A DNA stretch of 64,000 nt from Chryseobacterium angstadtii (GTDB taxonomy: Bacteria > Bacteroidota > Bacteroidia > Flavobacteriales > Weeksellaceae). Positions 1-9,223 of the stretch are shown here, in pieces. Numbering within the stretch: position 1 is the stretch's first letter; the number at the start of each line of letters is the position of its first letter. The position numbers and the translations under genes were made by a program. The DNA lies in assembly GCF_001045465.1 (NCBI RefSeq), contig NZ_LFND01000001.1, positions 1,054,001 to 1,118,000 on the forward strand. The letters are read 5' to 3'. The notes under the pieces are model-generated. The model did not search any database, was not told where the DNA came from, and saw only the letters and a program-made list of their open reading frames with translations.

Positions 1-365
1 CAGTCGATATGTCCGCTCATCGGATAAGCTCCGGATGTTTCTATATGTATGGTACATCCCAACTCCTTTAATTTAGATGTAAGGATATCAAGATTCCACA
101 TCAGCGGTTCTCCGCCGGTAAGAACGATTGTTTTGCAATGTTTTGCAGCTGTTTCTGCAATTTCCTCTGCATTCATCAATGGATGGAGGTTTGGGTCCCA
201 GCTTTCTTTTACGTCACACCAGTGACATCCGACGTCGCATCCTCCCAATCTGATGAAATAGGATGCTTTTCCGGTGTGGGCTCCTTCTCCCTGCAAAGTG
301 TAAAAATGCTCCATTACGGGGAGCATTTTACCTTCTTTTAATAAAATATCTTCTTCTTTGTTCAT
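1..365 (-). CDS. queE: 7-carboxy-7-deazaguanine synthase QueE (partial, C-terminus outside window)
   Basis: Radical SAM enzyme that makes 7-carboxy-7-deazaguanine from carboxytetrahydropterin in queuosine (preQ0) synthesis. About 121 codons of the N-terminal part are visible. They contain FYTLQGEGAHTGKASYFIRL and then CDVGCHWC, a CxxxCxxC iron-sulfur cluster motif, followed by LTGGEPLMW, the SAM-binding GGEP motif. The start is the ATG at 363-365, 7 bp after the folD stop, so it is the last visible gene of the pgi-MT-folD-queE operon. The gene runs off the left edge. Confidence 0.93.
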   Translation of the reverse strand, partial: MNKEEDILLKEGKMLPVMEHFYTLQGEGAHTGKASYFIRLGGCDVGCHWCDVKESWDPNLHPLMNAEEIAETAAKHCKTIVLTGGEPLMWNLDILTSKLKELGCTIHIETSGAYPMSGHID

Positions 366-372
366 TATAAAA

Positions 373-1257
373 TTAGTCGTTATAGACCGAAGTTTTGTAT
401 GCGATGATGGTGTTTTTCATCAGCATGGCTCTGGTCATAGGGCCTACACCTCCCGGTACAGGAGTGATCCAGCTTGCTTTGGCAGCACAGCTGTCAAAAT
501 CTACGTCACCAGCCAGGTAGTATCCTTTTGGAGAGTCGTCATCTACTCTTGTGATACCTACATCCACAATTACTGCTCCATCTTTAATCATATCGCCTTT
601 TAAGAAATGAGGATCTCCTAAGGCTGTGATCACGATGTCTGCTTTTTTAGTATATTCTTCGATGTCTTTTGTGTACGAGTGAGTAAGAGTCACGGTAGAG
701 TTACCCGGGAAATCTTTTCTTCCCATAAGAATACTCATCGGTCTTCCTACAATTTTACTTCTTCCGATAATTACACAGTCTTTTCCTTTGGTTTCAATAT
801 TGTATCTTTCCAGTAAAGTCAGAATTCCGAAAGGAGTAGCCGGCAGGAAAGTGTCCATTTCAAGAGCCATTTTCCCAAAATTTTCAGGGTGGAAACCATC
901 TACATCTTTTCTTGGATCAATAGCCAGGATAATTTTTTCCTGATCAATCTGGTCCGGCAACGGAAGCTGTACGATAAAACCGTCTACGGCTTTTGATTTA
1001 TTCAGCTCGTCAATTTTTTCCAATAATTCAGATTCAGAAACGGTGCTTGGGAATTTCAACAGGGTAGAACGGAATCCAACTTCTTCACAGTCTTTTACTT
1101 TACTGTTTACATAAGCTTTGCTCGCTCCGTTGTTTCCTACAAGAATTGCTACCAGATGTGGTGCTCTTTTCTTGTTTTCCAGAATTTTTTCTACTTCAAG
1201 CTTGATTTCTGCTTTTATTTCTTTGGATACTTTAAGTCCGTCAAGAATTTCTGCCAT
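373..1257 (-). CDS. folD: Bifunctional methylenetetrahydrofolate dehydrogenase/cyclohydrolase
   Basis: Interconverts 5,10-methylene-THF and 10-formyl-THF (NADP-dependent dehydrogenase plus cyclohydrolase), cytosolic one-carbon metabolism. The 294 residues are a normal FolD length. Visible family signatures are the YVNSKVKDCEEVGF segment with the catalytic Lys near residue 54, GFIVQLPLP, the nucleotide-binding IGRSKIVGRP, and PVPGGVGPMTRAML near the C-terminus. It lies 21 bp after the methyltransferase and 7 bp before queE, so it is probably co-transcribed with both. Confidence 0.97.
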   Translation of the reverse strand: MAEILDGLKVSKEIKAEIKLEVEKILENKKRAPHLVAILVGNNGASKAYVNSKVKDCEEVGFRSTLLKFPSTVSESELLEKIDELNKSKAVDGFIVQLPLPDQIDQEKIILAIDPRKDVDGFHPENFGKMALEMDTFLPATPFGILTLLERYNIETKGKDCVIIGRSKIVGRPMSILMGRKDFPGNSTVTLTHSYTKDIEEYTKKADIVITALGDPHFLKGDMIKDGAVIVDVGITRVDDDSPKGYYLAGDVDFDSCAAKASWITPVPGGVGPMTRAMLMKNTIIAYKTSVYND

Positions 1258-1278
1258 TTTTACTTTATTTACTTTTAT

Positions 1279-2103
1279 TTAGATTTTATCGAATACAACA
1301 ATATCCTGGAATTCATCGGCTCCTTCTTTCTCTACATCTGTTCTCCAGAATCCTCCTTTTATGGTGGTTACTTTTAATCCTGCTTCGGCGGCCATTTGGT
1401 TCAGCAGCGGAATGCTTACTGCAATATTGGCTGCAGTCACTTTATCATCCATAAGCCTGTATCCTTCATATTGATGCGGGAAAGGCATGGTACCATATTC
1501 CGTTTTGGAGTCATCATACAGGAAGAAGGTGGCTAAACACTGTCCGCCTCCGTTCAGAACCCTGCTGATCTCATTCAGGTATCTTTTGATTTCCGGAATC
1601 TGCATATGGGTGAAAACGGAAAACAGAAATACTTTATCAAACTGGGCATCCGCATAAGGAAATGTAAAATTTTCTGCTTTTTGGCTGAAAGTATTGTACA
1701 GATCATTATAAATTGGAGTAAACTTGAATTTAAAATTCGGATGCTTTTTACCGATATTTTTATTACACCAGTTGATTCCCTTTTCTACGGCATCAAAGCC
1801 ATCGTAAGTTCCCTGATTCAAAACCTCCGTTAGAGCTACGGCCGTTCTTCCGATTCCGCATCCTACATCCAGTACGCGGTCTGTATTTTTTAAGGCAATG
1901 TATTTTTTAAGGGCGTTTACCTGACGGATCCCGTGAGGAATAAAATCGCTGCCTCCTACATAGATGTCCCCTTTTTTAGGTTCGTTTTTAGCTCTTTTTC
2001 CGGTAAGTCCGTCATAGAGATCTATTGGGAAATAATAAATCTTTCTCCCTAAAAGCCTGAGCCCGGGAGGAAGTTTATAATAATATGACCTTAATGCAGA
2101 CAT
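1279..2103 (-). CDS. Class I SAM-dependent methyltransferase, substrate unknown
   Basis: The 274 residues contain a Rossmann-type SAM motif I, VLDVGCGIGRTAVAL, around residues 78-92, followed by an acidic motif II region (YDGFDAVEKGINW) and FDKVFLFSVFTHM, typical of the Methyltransf_11/25 fold. The substrate cannot be read from sequence. It starts 3 bp after the pgi stop and sits between pgi and folD, so it is transcribed with central-metabolism genes; no functional link is obvious. Confidence 0.85.
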   Translation of the reverse strand: MSALRSYYYKLPPGLRLLGRKIYYFPIDLYDGLTGKRAKNEPKKGDIYVGGSDFIPHGIRQVNALKKYIALKNTDRVLDVGCGIGRTAVALTEVLNQGTYDGFDAVEKGINWCNKNIGKKHPNFKFKFTPIYNDLYNTFSQKAENFTFPYADAQFDKVFLFSVFTHMQIPEIKRYLNEISRVLNGGGQCLATFFLYDDSKTEYGTMPFPHQYEGYRLMDDKVTAANIAVSIPLLNQMAAEAGLKVTTIKGGFWRTDVEKEGADEFQDIVVFDKI

Positions 2104-2106
2104 TCG

Positions 2107-3747
2107 TTATTTGTTTCCTTTATAATAATTGATCAATCCGTTGGTAGAACTGTCGTGAGAGCTGATTGCTTCACTGTTTTCAAGTTCCGGAAGGATCTTA
2201 TTGGCTAATACTTTTCCTAATTCCACACCGAACTGGTCGAAGCTGAAAATATTCCAGATCACTCCCTGAACGAATATTTTGTGTTCATACATCGCGATTA
2301 ACTGACCTAGTGAAAAAGGAGTTAATTCTTTGAATAATATGGAGTTAGTAGGTGTGTTTCCGTGGAAGACCTTAAAGTTTAACAATCTGTCGATTTCCTC
2401 ATCAGATTTTCCTTCGTTTCTTAATTCTGCTTCTACTTCTTCTTCCGATTTTCCGAAAGCAAGAGCTTCTGTCTGTGCAAAGAAGTTAGCCAGAAGTTTG
2501 GGCTGGTGATCAGAAACGCTGTTGCTGCTCTTGGCATAGGCAATAAAATCAGCAGGAATAAGTTCCGTTCCCTGGTGAATCAGCTGATAGAAAGCATGTT
2601 GTCCGTTTGTTCCTGGTTCGCCCCAGATGATAGGTCCCGTTTCATACTCTACAAACTCTCCGTTTCTGTCCACACATTTTCCGTTACTTTCCATATCACC
2701 CTGCTGAAGATAAGCGGCAAATCTGTCCAGATACTGTGAATAAGGAAGAATCGCATAAGTGGTAGCTGCATAGAAATTGCGGTACCAGATTCCTAAAAGT
2801 CCCATAAGAACAGGAATGTTTTCTGAGAAATCTGCCGTCTGGAAATGAAGATCTGTATGCTGTGCTCCTTTTAAAAGCTCTTCAAAATGATCATATCCTA
2901 CTGCCAGAACAATGCTGAGGCCAATAGCGCTCCAAAGAGAATATCTTCCGCCTACCCAGTCCCAGAACTCAAAAATATTTTCTTCTGCAATTCCGAACTT
3001 CTTAACAGCCTCAACGTTAGTGGATAAAGCCACGAAATGTTTAGCTACATCTTCTTCTTTTCCTGCTTTCAGGAACCAGTCTTTTGCAGAGTTGGCATTC
3101 GTCATCGTTTCCTGAGTGGTAAAAGTCTTGGATGCGATGATGAATAAAGTAGTTTCCGGATTCAGCTTTTTTACCGTTTCCGCAATATGATTTCCGTCCA
3201 CATTAGAAACGAAGTGAACGTTTAATCTTGTTTTAAAATGCTTCAAAGCCGAACAAACCATTACCGGACCAAGATCTGAACCTCCGATTCCGATATTCAC
3301 CACATCGGTGATTTCTTTTCCGCTGAAACCTTTGTGCTCTCCCGAAATAATTTTTTCGGAGAACGCTTTCATGTGGTCAAGAACTCTTCTGATCTGAGGT
3401 TTGATGTTTTCACCGTCTACAATGATTTCTTTATCGGAAAAATCCCTCAAAGCCGTATGAAGCACTGCTCTTCCTTCCGTTTCGTTGATCTTATCTCCCG
3501 AAAACATTTTGGAAATAGCGTCTTTCAGCTGGCATTCTTCTGCTAACTGAAGCAAAAGGCTTTTCGTTCTTGAATCAATCAGGTTTTTAGAATAATCAAA
3601 AAGGAAATTGTCCTGTTGCAGAGAAAATTCTCTAAAACGGTCAGGATTGTACTGAAAAAGACTTCTCATATCAAAGTCATTTCCTGCAAAATGTTCATCA
3701 AGGGCTTTCCAGGCGTTGGTTTGTATAGGATTTATTTTTGATAGCAT
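2107..3747 (-). CDS. pgi: Glucose-6-phosphate isomerase
   Basis: Interconverts glucose-6-phosphate and fructose-6-phosphate. Signatures are [37 protein letters not shown] and [16 protein letters not shown] (including the catalytic His region). An in-frame ATG at 3831 would add 28 residues, but that codon lies inside a good -7 promoter element (3829-3836). The start at 3747, [13 protein letters not shown], gives 546 residues, the usual length. It is first in the operon with the methyltransferase, folD and queE. Confidence 0.96.
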   Translation of the reverse strand: MLSKINPIQTNAWKALDEHFAGNDFDMRSLFQYNPDRFREFSLQQDNFLFDYSKNLIDSRTKSLLLQLAEECQLKDAISKMFSGDKINETEGRAVLHTALRDFSDKEIIVDGENIKPQIRRVLDHMKAFSEKIISGEHKGFSGKEITDVVNIGIGGSDLGPVMVCSALKHFKTRLNVHFVSNVDGNHIAETVKKLNPETTLFIIASKTFTTQETMTNANSAKDWFLKAGKEEDVAKHFVALSTNVEAVKKFGIAEENIFEFWDWVGGRYSLWSAIGLSIVLAVGYDHFEELLKGAQHTDLHFQTADFSENIPVLMGLLGIWYRNFYAATTYAILPYSQYLDRFAAYLQQGDMESNGKCVDRNGEFVEYETGPIIWGEPGTNGQHAFYQLIHQGTELIPADFIAYAKSSNSVSDHQPKLLANFFAQTEALAFGKSEEEVEAELRNEGKSDEEIDRLLNFKVFHGNTPTNSILFKELTPFSLGQLIAMYEHKIFVQGVIWNIFSFDQFGVELGKVLANKILPELENSEAISSHDSSTNGLINYYKGNK

Positions 3748-3828
3748 ATGGTAAGAATTTATAGGTTCAGAAGGGTGAAGGAGTGGATCTAATATGTCCA
3801 AAATCCATGTTATTTTATTTCTGATTTG

Positions 3829-3836
3829 CAAATTTA
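3829..3836 (-). promoter_or_regulatory. Putative promoter (-7 element) of the pgi operon
   Basis: Minus-strand TAAATTTG matches the Bacteroidetes sigma-A -7 consensus TAnnTTTG. It implies a 5' UTR of about 75 nt before the pgi start at 3747. No clear -33 TTTG is seen at the expected distance. Confidence 0.5.
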
Positions 3837-3837
3837 A

Positions 3838-3867
3838 GGAAAAATAAAACCTCAGATAAATTTGAGG
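3838..3867 (-). terminator. Rho-independent terminator upstream of pgi
   Basis: On the minus strand CCTCA and TGAGG form a stem with an 8-nt loop, followed by TTTTATTTTT. It would stop read-through from the sigma-factor operon into pgi. Confidence 0.6.
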
Positions 3868-3883
3868 CTGTTAAATAACATTT

Positions 3884-3918
3884 TTTTAAACAACAAACCC
3901 CAGAAATAATCTGAGGTT
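3884..3918 (-). terminator. Stem-loop after the sigma-factor operon
   Basis: AACCTCAGA and TCTGGGGTT form a 9-bp minus-strand stem with a 5-nt loop, followed by a moderately T-rich stretch. With the stem at 3850 it forms a tandem pair. Confidence 0.5.
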
Positions 3919-3956
3919 TCATGGTTATTGTCTTTTTTTAAGATGATAAAAGAATA

Positions 3957-4565
3957 TTATTCGTCTGTTTCATTCAGTATACTTTCCAGTTGCTTCGCCT
4001 GGCGTCCGTAAATATATTTTGTCCATAAGACAATGCTGACTACGATGGCTAGGGTTCCAAAAAGCACAACCAGAATCAGAGTCTGCTGATAAGAATCTGC
4101 AATATTTCCTAAAGATTTTCCTTTTTCCTGTAATACATTATAAAATTCTAAGCCTAAAGTGATCATAAAATGCGGAAGGAGTAAAAATCCAAACGACTGG
4201 TATCGTTCCATGTTAAGTTTTAGTTCATGGTATATTTTCCAGAGGCTGTTTTTGGTATTTCCTGTGTACAGTCCTGTCTGCTTATAAAATTTGTAGAAGC
4301 CGTACAGATAATAGGAAGATATCACAACAAGCATGGCATAAGAGGTATAATAAATAACATACTGAGAGGAAGGGAATTTTAACTGCAAAGGGAAGAATGC
4401 AATCAGTATGACGGCTATAACCTGCATTGGAAATTCGGCCTTCATACTTTTCCGGATTTTTTCAATAGGATGCTTGCTTTTCTTTAACTGTTCTATGGTG
4501 TTGGGAATATGAACGCTGCTGCCATCTTCATTATTCCACTGTTCTTTTAATTGATCAAAATTCAT
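3957..4565 (-). CDS. Membrane protein encoded with an ECF sigma factor; possible anti-sigma factor
   Basis: I do not recognise a named family. The 202 residues have a hydrophilic N-terminus (about 45 residues, beginning MNFDQLKEQWNNEDG), then four predicted membrane helices at about 49-66, 71-91, 118-136 and 155-175, and a short charged tail. The gene overlaps the 3' end of the sigma-factor gene by 11 bp, so translation is probably coupled. An anti-sigma role is inferred only from this context; there is no zinc-binding anti-sigma motif (HxxxCxxC). Confidence 0.7.
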   Translation of the reverse strand: MNFDQLKEQWNNEDGSSVHIPNTIEQLKKSKHPIEKIRKSMKAEFPMQVIAVILIAFFPLQLKFPSSQYVIYYTSYAMLVVISSYYLYGFYKFYKQTGLYTGNTKNSLWKIYHELKLNMERYQSFGFLLLPHFMITLGLEFYNVLQEKGKSLGNIADSYQQTLILVVLFGTLAIVVSIVLWTKYIYGRQAKQLESILNETDE

Positions 4566-5064
4566 AGCCTGATTTTTTTATGATTTGTTGTATTTTTTCT
4601 TTTGTTCTGTTGAGTTTTACACGGGCATTGCCTTCGCTAAGCCCCAGGTTTTCCCCGATTTCTTTGTGGGACATACCTTCCATGAAATAAAATATGACGG
4701 CCTTTTCAATAGCTTTAAGCTCCTGAACAGCGTTGTAAAAAATTTCCAGCTGTTTGTCTTTTACAGGATTATAGTCTTCCTGCTGAACTTCAAAATGAGT
4801 AGGGACATCCGCCTGATTGTGGGTGCGCCGTTTTTCTTTTTTTAAATAAGTAATAGCGGTGTTGATCGCCACACGGTACATCCAGGTGGAAAATTCACTG
4901 TTCCCCTGGAAGTTTTGATAAGATTTCCAAAGCTGGATCAGTATTTCCTGCTGGAGATCCTCCCGGTCTTCCACAGAATCGGCATAAATACGGGAGGCCT
5001 TGTACAGAATCCCTTTGTGCTGGTTGATGAGCTTTAAAAAAGCGGTTTCAGTTGGACTGCTCAC
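4555..5064 (-). CDS. RNA polymerase sigma factor, ECF subfamily
   Basis: The 169 residues have the two ECF domains. Region 2 includes DREDLQQEILIQLWKSY and FSTWMYRVAINTAI (about residues 32-72). Region 4 includes GMSHKEIGENLGLSEGNA, a helix-turn-helix (about 130-148). It starts 25 bp after the TraB-like gene and overlaps the membrane protein gene, so all three are probably one unit. A TGTAAC on the minus strand at 6019-6024, upstream of the first gene, could be a self-recognised -35, but no matching -10 is convincing. Confidence 0.93.
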   Translation of the reverse strand: MSSPTETAFLKLINQHKGILYKASRIYADSVEDREDLQQEILIQLWKSYQNFQGNSEFSTWMYRVAINTAITYLKKEKRRTHNQADVPTHFEVQQEDYNPVKDKQLEIFYNAVQELKAIEKAVIFYFMEGMSHKEIGENLGLSEGNARVKLNRTKEKIQQIIKKSGYEF

Positions 5065-5089
5065 GATAGTTTCATGGTTTGTTTATAGA

Positions 5090-5959
5090 TTATAAGCTGG
5101 ATATAGGTTTTACAGTGTATCCTTTTGATCTTAAAAGTTGGATAACCCCGTTTTCTCCCATAAGATGTGCTCCCCCGACTGCAAAGAAAGAACTTTCTTT
5201 TTTCATCATGTCCGGCATTTTTTCAATCCAGTTTTTATTTCTGTCTGTGAGCATGGCTTTTTCCTGTCTGGCATTCATTATTTTATCATCTTTAAAGAGC
5301 GTGTAGACCGATTGCAGATCTTCTTTTTTAAAGGCAGTAATCATTTTTTTAAGAAGAATTTCATATTCTTTTCCCATCTTCAGCTGGCCGATGACTGCTT
5401 TAAGATCGTATGCTGCATTAATGGATGTGAGCTGCTCTTGTACTTTCTCAAGCCCGGAGACTTTCTTTTTATTTTTAAGAGCATTTTGAAGAAGCTCTAT
5501 TTCGTATAATTTGATTTCAGTTGGCGGGCATGGAATAGCTTTCGTTGAAATAAGTGCATACAGAGCCTGTGAACTGGAATGATCCATTTTCTTTAAATCG
5601 GTGCCATAATCTGCAAGAACTTTATCCAGTTCTTTTGCATCCTCAGGACTAAGCTGATCTGATATTTTTTGATCTGCCTGATACATTTTCTGCATGGCAG
5701 CCATTTCTGCCGGATCTGTATAATTGATTTCCATAACAAAATGATCAGATTTTTCGAGAGCCTTCATGACTTTTGGTTTAATCTCAAAATCCTGACTGCA
5801 CATGATGTGAAATGTTCCCGCAAGATAAGAAGGTTTTGAAAGCCCGTTTCCGGAAACTTCCCAAAGTGTACTGTTTTCTGTGTTTTTGTTTTGTGCTTTT
5901 GCAGTTGCAACATTCAGGGTTAATAATACTGCGAACCCAAGTTTGATTACATTTTTCAT
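5090..5959 (-). CDS. TraB/GumN family protein, secreted
   Basis: The 289 residues begin with a signal peptide ending near ATAKAQ. The TraB/GumN hallmarks are both present: LAGTFHIMC near the N-terminus (GxxH) and VGGAHLMGENGV near the C-terminus (GxxHL). Members are often proposed to be metal-dependent peptidase-like proteins; the true activity is not known. It is the first gene of the unit with the ECF sigma factor, separated from the upstream lipoprotein gene by a terminator. Confidence 0.88.
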   Translation of the reverse strand: MKNVIKLGFAVLLTLNVATAKAQNKNTENSTLWEVSGNGLSKPSYLAGTFHIMCSQDFEIKPKVMKALEKSDHFVMEINYTDPAEMAAMQKMYQADQKISDQLSPEDAKELDKVLADYGTDLKKMDHSSSQALYALISTKAIPCPPTEIKLYEIELLQNALKNKKKVSGLEKVQEQLTSINAAYDLKAVIGQLKMGKEYEILLKKMITAFKKEDLQSVYTLFKDDKIMNARQEKAMLTDRNKNWIEKMPDMMKKESSFFAVGGAHLMGENGVIQLLRSKGYTVKPISSL

Positions 5960-6033
5960 ATGATTAAGTTTTTGATTTCTTTATTATTTAAACAGTAGGT
6001 AAGGGCAGTATAATGATCGTTACAGTTTTTTTT

Positions 6034-6065
6034 CAAAAAAAATAAAAACCTCCCGGAAAGGAGGT
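6034..6065 (-). terminator. Rho-independent terminator after the DUF4349 gene
   Basis: Minus-strand ACCTCC/GGAGGT stem with a 6-nt loop, followed by TTTTATTTTTTTT. Confidence 0.75.
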
Positions 6066-6117
6066 CTGTAAAATCTAAAATTATGATGATAACCAGCTGG
6101 TTAGGATTGCTTTTGTC

Positions 6118-7032
6118 TTATTCCTGGATTTTGGTGTGCTCCGGTTTTGTAAGTTTTCTTTTTCTCAAAAAATAAATAACAGCAGCCAGGATTAATAATA
6201 GAGGCCATACGGTAATAAGCCCTACCGCTATCTTTTGGATCAGATAAAACCCTTCTACGAATGCATTTTTGGCGTCATAGATAAAATTGAATTTATATTT
6301 ATTGTCAATATTCTGGGTATTGGTTACGGCAATTTCTGCAATGCGGAGTTTCGGTTCCTTAATGTAAATGTCTACCGTGCTGTATTTAATGTTGTCCGTA
6401 GTGTCCATATTGGCAAGCTGCTGCAGATTTCCTTCCGCCATGTTGTCGTTATCCAGCTTTACCTTGTCTTTGTTGCTTTTCAGCTGACTGATGTTTTCTC
6501 CTGTTTTTTTAATTCTTTTTCCTTCCATTTCCGCATACTTGATGTTTGAAGTCACATCTTCAGCATTGATTATTCTGGAATTCAGAAACAGCTTTTTATC
6601 ATTAATTATGAACAGAAGGTCACCCAATTTTTCAGTAGGGACGCGTACCTGCATCGTATTTTCTGTCTGGTATTTTTTGATCAGCATCGCTTCATTCCCC
6701 GAAGTATTGTAAGTATCCTGCGAAACGACATTGCTCTGCAGATTGCTGTGAGTAACAAACCCTCCCAGATCCTGAACTGTTTTTTCAATAGAAATCGTAG
6801 CTTCATAAACATCCTTCACTTCCATATTCACATCTGCCGTTTTAATGAACTGTTTGTCTTTTACTTTCATGGTGGCGGCAGAAGAGATGCTGTCTGAAGT
6901 AATCACTGCGGCAGAATCTGCAACCGAATCTGCACGTTCATTATAAGAAGCGGTTGCCTCTCCTTTTTTACAGGAATAAATACCTAATAAAAGTACTGCG
7001 GATAGAGATAATTGAATGTAGGTCGTTTTCAT
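6118..7032 (-). CDS. DUF4349 domain lipoprotein
   Basis: The 304 residues start with a lipoprotein signal (LLGIYSC, Cys at about residue 21). A central DUF4349-like region follows: IKTADVNMEVKDVYEA, then TVQDLGGFVTHS and NTMQVRVPTEKLGDLL. A coiled-coil-prone stretch rich in Lys, Asn and Asp lies near 175-205. One C-terminal membrane helix at about 265-290 is followed by basic residues. Family function is unknown. It appears monocistronic, with a terminator at 6034-6065. Confidence 0.85.
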   Translation of the reverse strand: MKTTYIQLSLSAVLLLGIYSCKKGEATASYNERADSVADSAAVITSDSISSAATMKVKDKQFIKTADVNMEVKDVYEATISIEKTVQDLGGFVTHSNLQSNVVSQDTYNTSGNEAMLIKKYQTENTMQVRVPTEKLGDLLFIINDKKLFLNSRIINAEDVTSNIKYAEMEGKRIKKTGENISQLKSNKDKVKLDNDNMAEGNLQQLANMDTTDNIKYSTVDIYIKEPKLRIAEIAVTNTQNIDNKYKFNFIYDAKNAFVEGFYLIQKIAVGLITVWPLLLILAAVIYFLRKRKLTKPEHTKIQE

Positions 7033-7239
7033 AGCGTTGATTTTTATGGTTTTGCTTAGGTCAAAGTTCAGTCAGGATCCTTTGTAATATTTGAAAATCT
7101 GCCGTAAAAAGTTTGTAAAGAAATATTTCTGTTTTAATTTATTGTAAATGAGTGTTTTGTAAAATAGATTGCTGTTTTCAAAATTGTTTTCGGAGCAGTT
7201 TTTGCTTCACTTTTACAAACCAACCTACAAAACATTACT

Positions 7240-8598
7240 ATGTCAAATACTTTTTCCAAAATCAGAAACGCAATAGAATTATTCAGATCCATAGATTTCG
7301 ACCAGCTGAGTGCTATTTCTCAAAAAGTTGATCTGCCAAAACTGATGCAGAATTTCTCAAAACTGGATGATAAACAGCTGAACGGCATGATGAAAATGCT
7401 TGATCCTAACAAGAAGAAAAAGGAACTTCCCCCGATTGACGGAGACTTTTATGATATCTACCATACCCTTACTCCGGAACAGAGGGAAATTCAGCTTAAA
7501 GTAAGAGCGTTCATGGAAAAAGAAGTGAAACCTCTCGTAAATCATTACTGGCTCAGAGATGAATTCCCTTTTGAACTTATTCCGAAATTCCAGAAACTGG
7601 ATATCTGTGGCGTCACCTATGAAGGCTATGGCTGTCCGGGAATGCCTTTTCTGATGGAAGGAGTTATTGCTATGGAAATGGCAAGAATAGATGCTTCCAT
7701 TGCTACATTCTTTGGAGTACAGTCCGGTCTGGCTATGGGATCTATTTATATCTGCGGATCTGAAGAGCAGAAGCAGAAATGGCTTCCCCAGATGCAGAAA
7801 TTTGAAAAAATTGGAGCGTTCGGCCTCACGGAGCCCGAAGTAGGATCAGGAGCAGCCGGCGGGCTTACTGTAACCTGTAAAAAAACACCGGAAGGATGGG
7901 TCTTGAACGGACAGAAAAAATGGATCGGGAATGCAACGTTTGCCGACCTGGTCATTATCTGGGCCAGAGATCTGGACAGCGGCGAAGTGAAAGGCTTTAT
8001 CGTAGAAAAGGACAATCCGGGCTATTCCGTAGAGAAAATCAAAGGAAAAATGGCATTGAGGATTGTACAGAACGGACTGATCACTTTAAAAGACTGTTTA
8101 ATAACCGAAGAAAACCGTCTCCAGCATGCAGATTCATTCAAGGACACCGGAAAAGTGTTGCGTATGACCCGTGCAGGAGTAGCGTGGATGGCTACGGGCT
8201 GCGCGAGAGGAGCCTATGAAAGTGCATTGCAGTATACCAGAACCAGAGAACAGTTTGGAAAACCTATTGCTTCATTCCAGATGATTCAGGGGCATCTGGT
8301 GGAAATGCTTTCAAACCTTACGGCTATGCAGACGATGGTATTCAGATTATCCGAAATGCAGGATGAAGGAATATTAAAAGACGAACATGCCTCGCTGGCC
8401 AAAGTATTCTGTACTCTGAGAACCAGAGATATTGTTTCCAGAGCAAGAGAAGTGATGGGTGGGAACGGTATTTTGCTGGAATATGATGTGGCAAGATTTG
8501 TGGCAGACTCCGAAGCTATTTATTCTTATGAAGGCACCAAAGAAATCAATTCCCTGATTGTGGGAAGATCTATCACAGGATTCAGTGCATTTGTATGA
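7240..8598 (+). CDS. Acyl-CoA dehydrogenase family protein (glutaryl-CoA dehydrogenase-like)
   Basis: FAD-dependent dehydrogenation of an acyl-CoA. The 452 residues have a roughly 65-residue N-terminal extension before the usual N-domain, the FAD-contact motif GAFGLTEPEVGSGAAGG, and TRTREQFGKPIASFQMIQ. The C-terminal YEGTKEINSLIVGRSITG resembles glutaryl-CoA dehydrogenases, with the Glu of YEGT as the likely catalytic base. Substrate is inferred, not shown. It is a single gene, convergent with the DoxX gene. Confidence 0.92.
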   Translation: MSNTFSKIRNAIELFRSIDFDQLSAISQKVDLPKLMQNFSKLDDKQLNGMMKMLDPNKKKKELPPIDGDFYDIYHTLTPEQREIQLKVRAFMEKEVKPLVNHYWLRDEFPFELIPKFQKLDICGVTYEGYGCPGMPFLMEGVIAMEMARIDASIATFFGVQSGLAMGSIYICGSEEQKQKWLPQMQKFEKIGAFGLTEPEVGSGAAGGLTVTCKKTPEGWVLNGQKKWIGNATFADLVIIWARDLDSGEVKGFIVEKDNPGYSVEKIKGKMALRIVQNGLITLKDCLITEENRLQHADSFKDTGKVLRMTRAGVAWMATGCARGAYESALQYTRTREQFGKPIASFQMIQGHLVEMLSNLTAMQTMVFRLSEMQDEGILKDEHASLAKVFCTLRTRDIVSRAREVMGGNGILLEYDVARFVADSEAIYSYEGTKEINSLIVGRSITGFSAFV

Positions 8599-8601
8599 TT
8601 T

Positions 8602-8688
8602 AGCAGGTTGCAGGTAGGAGATTATAGGTAGCAGGTTATCTATCTGCACTAGGTTACCTACTACCTGCAACCTATAATCTGCCACCTC
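8602..8688. repeat. Word-like palindromic repeat between convergent genes
   Basis: The whole 90-bp gap between the acyl-CoA dehydrogenase and doxX stops is built from variants of GCAGGTTGCAGGTAG and GATTATAGGT in both orientations. The left half (GATTATAGGTAGCAGGT) is nearly complementary to the right half (ACCTGCAACCTATAATC). It can form a long imperfect hairpin and may act as a bidirectional terminator. Confidence 0.7.
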
Positions 8689-9066
8689 TTAGCTGATCAA
8701 AGCTTTATACTTTTCCCGGTTATCAATAATGATCCAGATATTAATCAGGAACAGCACTACAGACATGATAATTCCTACCTGGCTTGGATCTCTGTATACA
8801 TTGTGAATAAGAATTCCTGCCATCACGGGAAGGATAATGATAGCTCCCAAAGCTCTCGTCTTTGGAAATATAAACAATACACCTCCCAGAACTTCTACGG
8901 CACCCACCAGAGGCATGAGCCAGCCGATTTCTGCAAAAGCGGCAAAAAGTTTTTCCTGTGCTGCCGTCATTTTAGGCATTGGGGAGTAGTTGAAAAATTT
9001 GTTCAGCCCTGCATTGATGAAAACCAGTCCAAACAAAAGGCAAAAGATAAATTTTACGATTTTCAT
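8689..9066 (-). CDS. DoxX family membrane protein
   Basis: The 125 residues contain four predicted membrane helices. The N-terminus FCLLFGLVFINAGLNKF and the segment MPLVGAVEVLGGVLFIFPKT are typical of DoxX/DoxD-like proteins. Family members are linked to quinone- or thiol-related oxidoreduction in some bacteria; here the role is unknown. Single gene. Confidence 0.88.
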   Translation of the reverse strand: MKIVKFIFCLLFGLVFINAGLNKFFNYSPMPKMTAAQEKLFAAFAEIGWLMPLVGAVEVLGGVLFIFPKTRALGAIIILPVMAGILIHNVYRDPSQVGIIMSVVLFLINIWIIIDNREKYKALIS

Positions 9067-9186
9067 GATTGATGATTTTATATCAAATGTAAAACAAAAA
9101 TGATATTCGTTTATTTATTTTGAATAAAATTTAAATAAGTTTTTCTGTTTATTTTATTTTTAATGTAATTTTTTAATTTGAATTAA

Positions 9187-9194
9187 TATATTTG
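9187..9194 (+). promoter_or_regulatory. Putative -7 promoter element of the double-glycine peptide gene
   Basis: TATATTTG matches TAnnTTTG, 29 bp before the start codon at 9224, in very AT-rich DNA. Confidence 0.5.
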
Positions 9195-9223
9195 TTGTAC
9201 AAATCAAACTAAACAATTGTATT

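Noticed and set aside
3748..3831. In-frame extension of pgi to an ATG at 3831
   Set aside because: The ATG lies inside the -7 element TAAATTTG and the added 28 residues do not match the family length.
5138..5509. 123-residue plus-strand frame opposite the TraB-like gene
   Set aside because: Phe/His-rich antisense shadow; no start context and no family.
6019..6024. TGTAAC as -35 of an ECF promoter before the TraB-like gene
   Set aside because: No fitting -10 element (CGTC-type) at 16-17 bp; too weak to list as a promoter.
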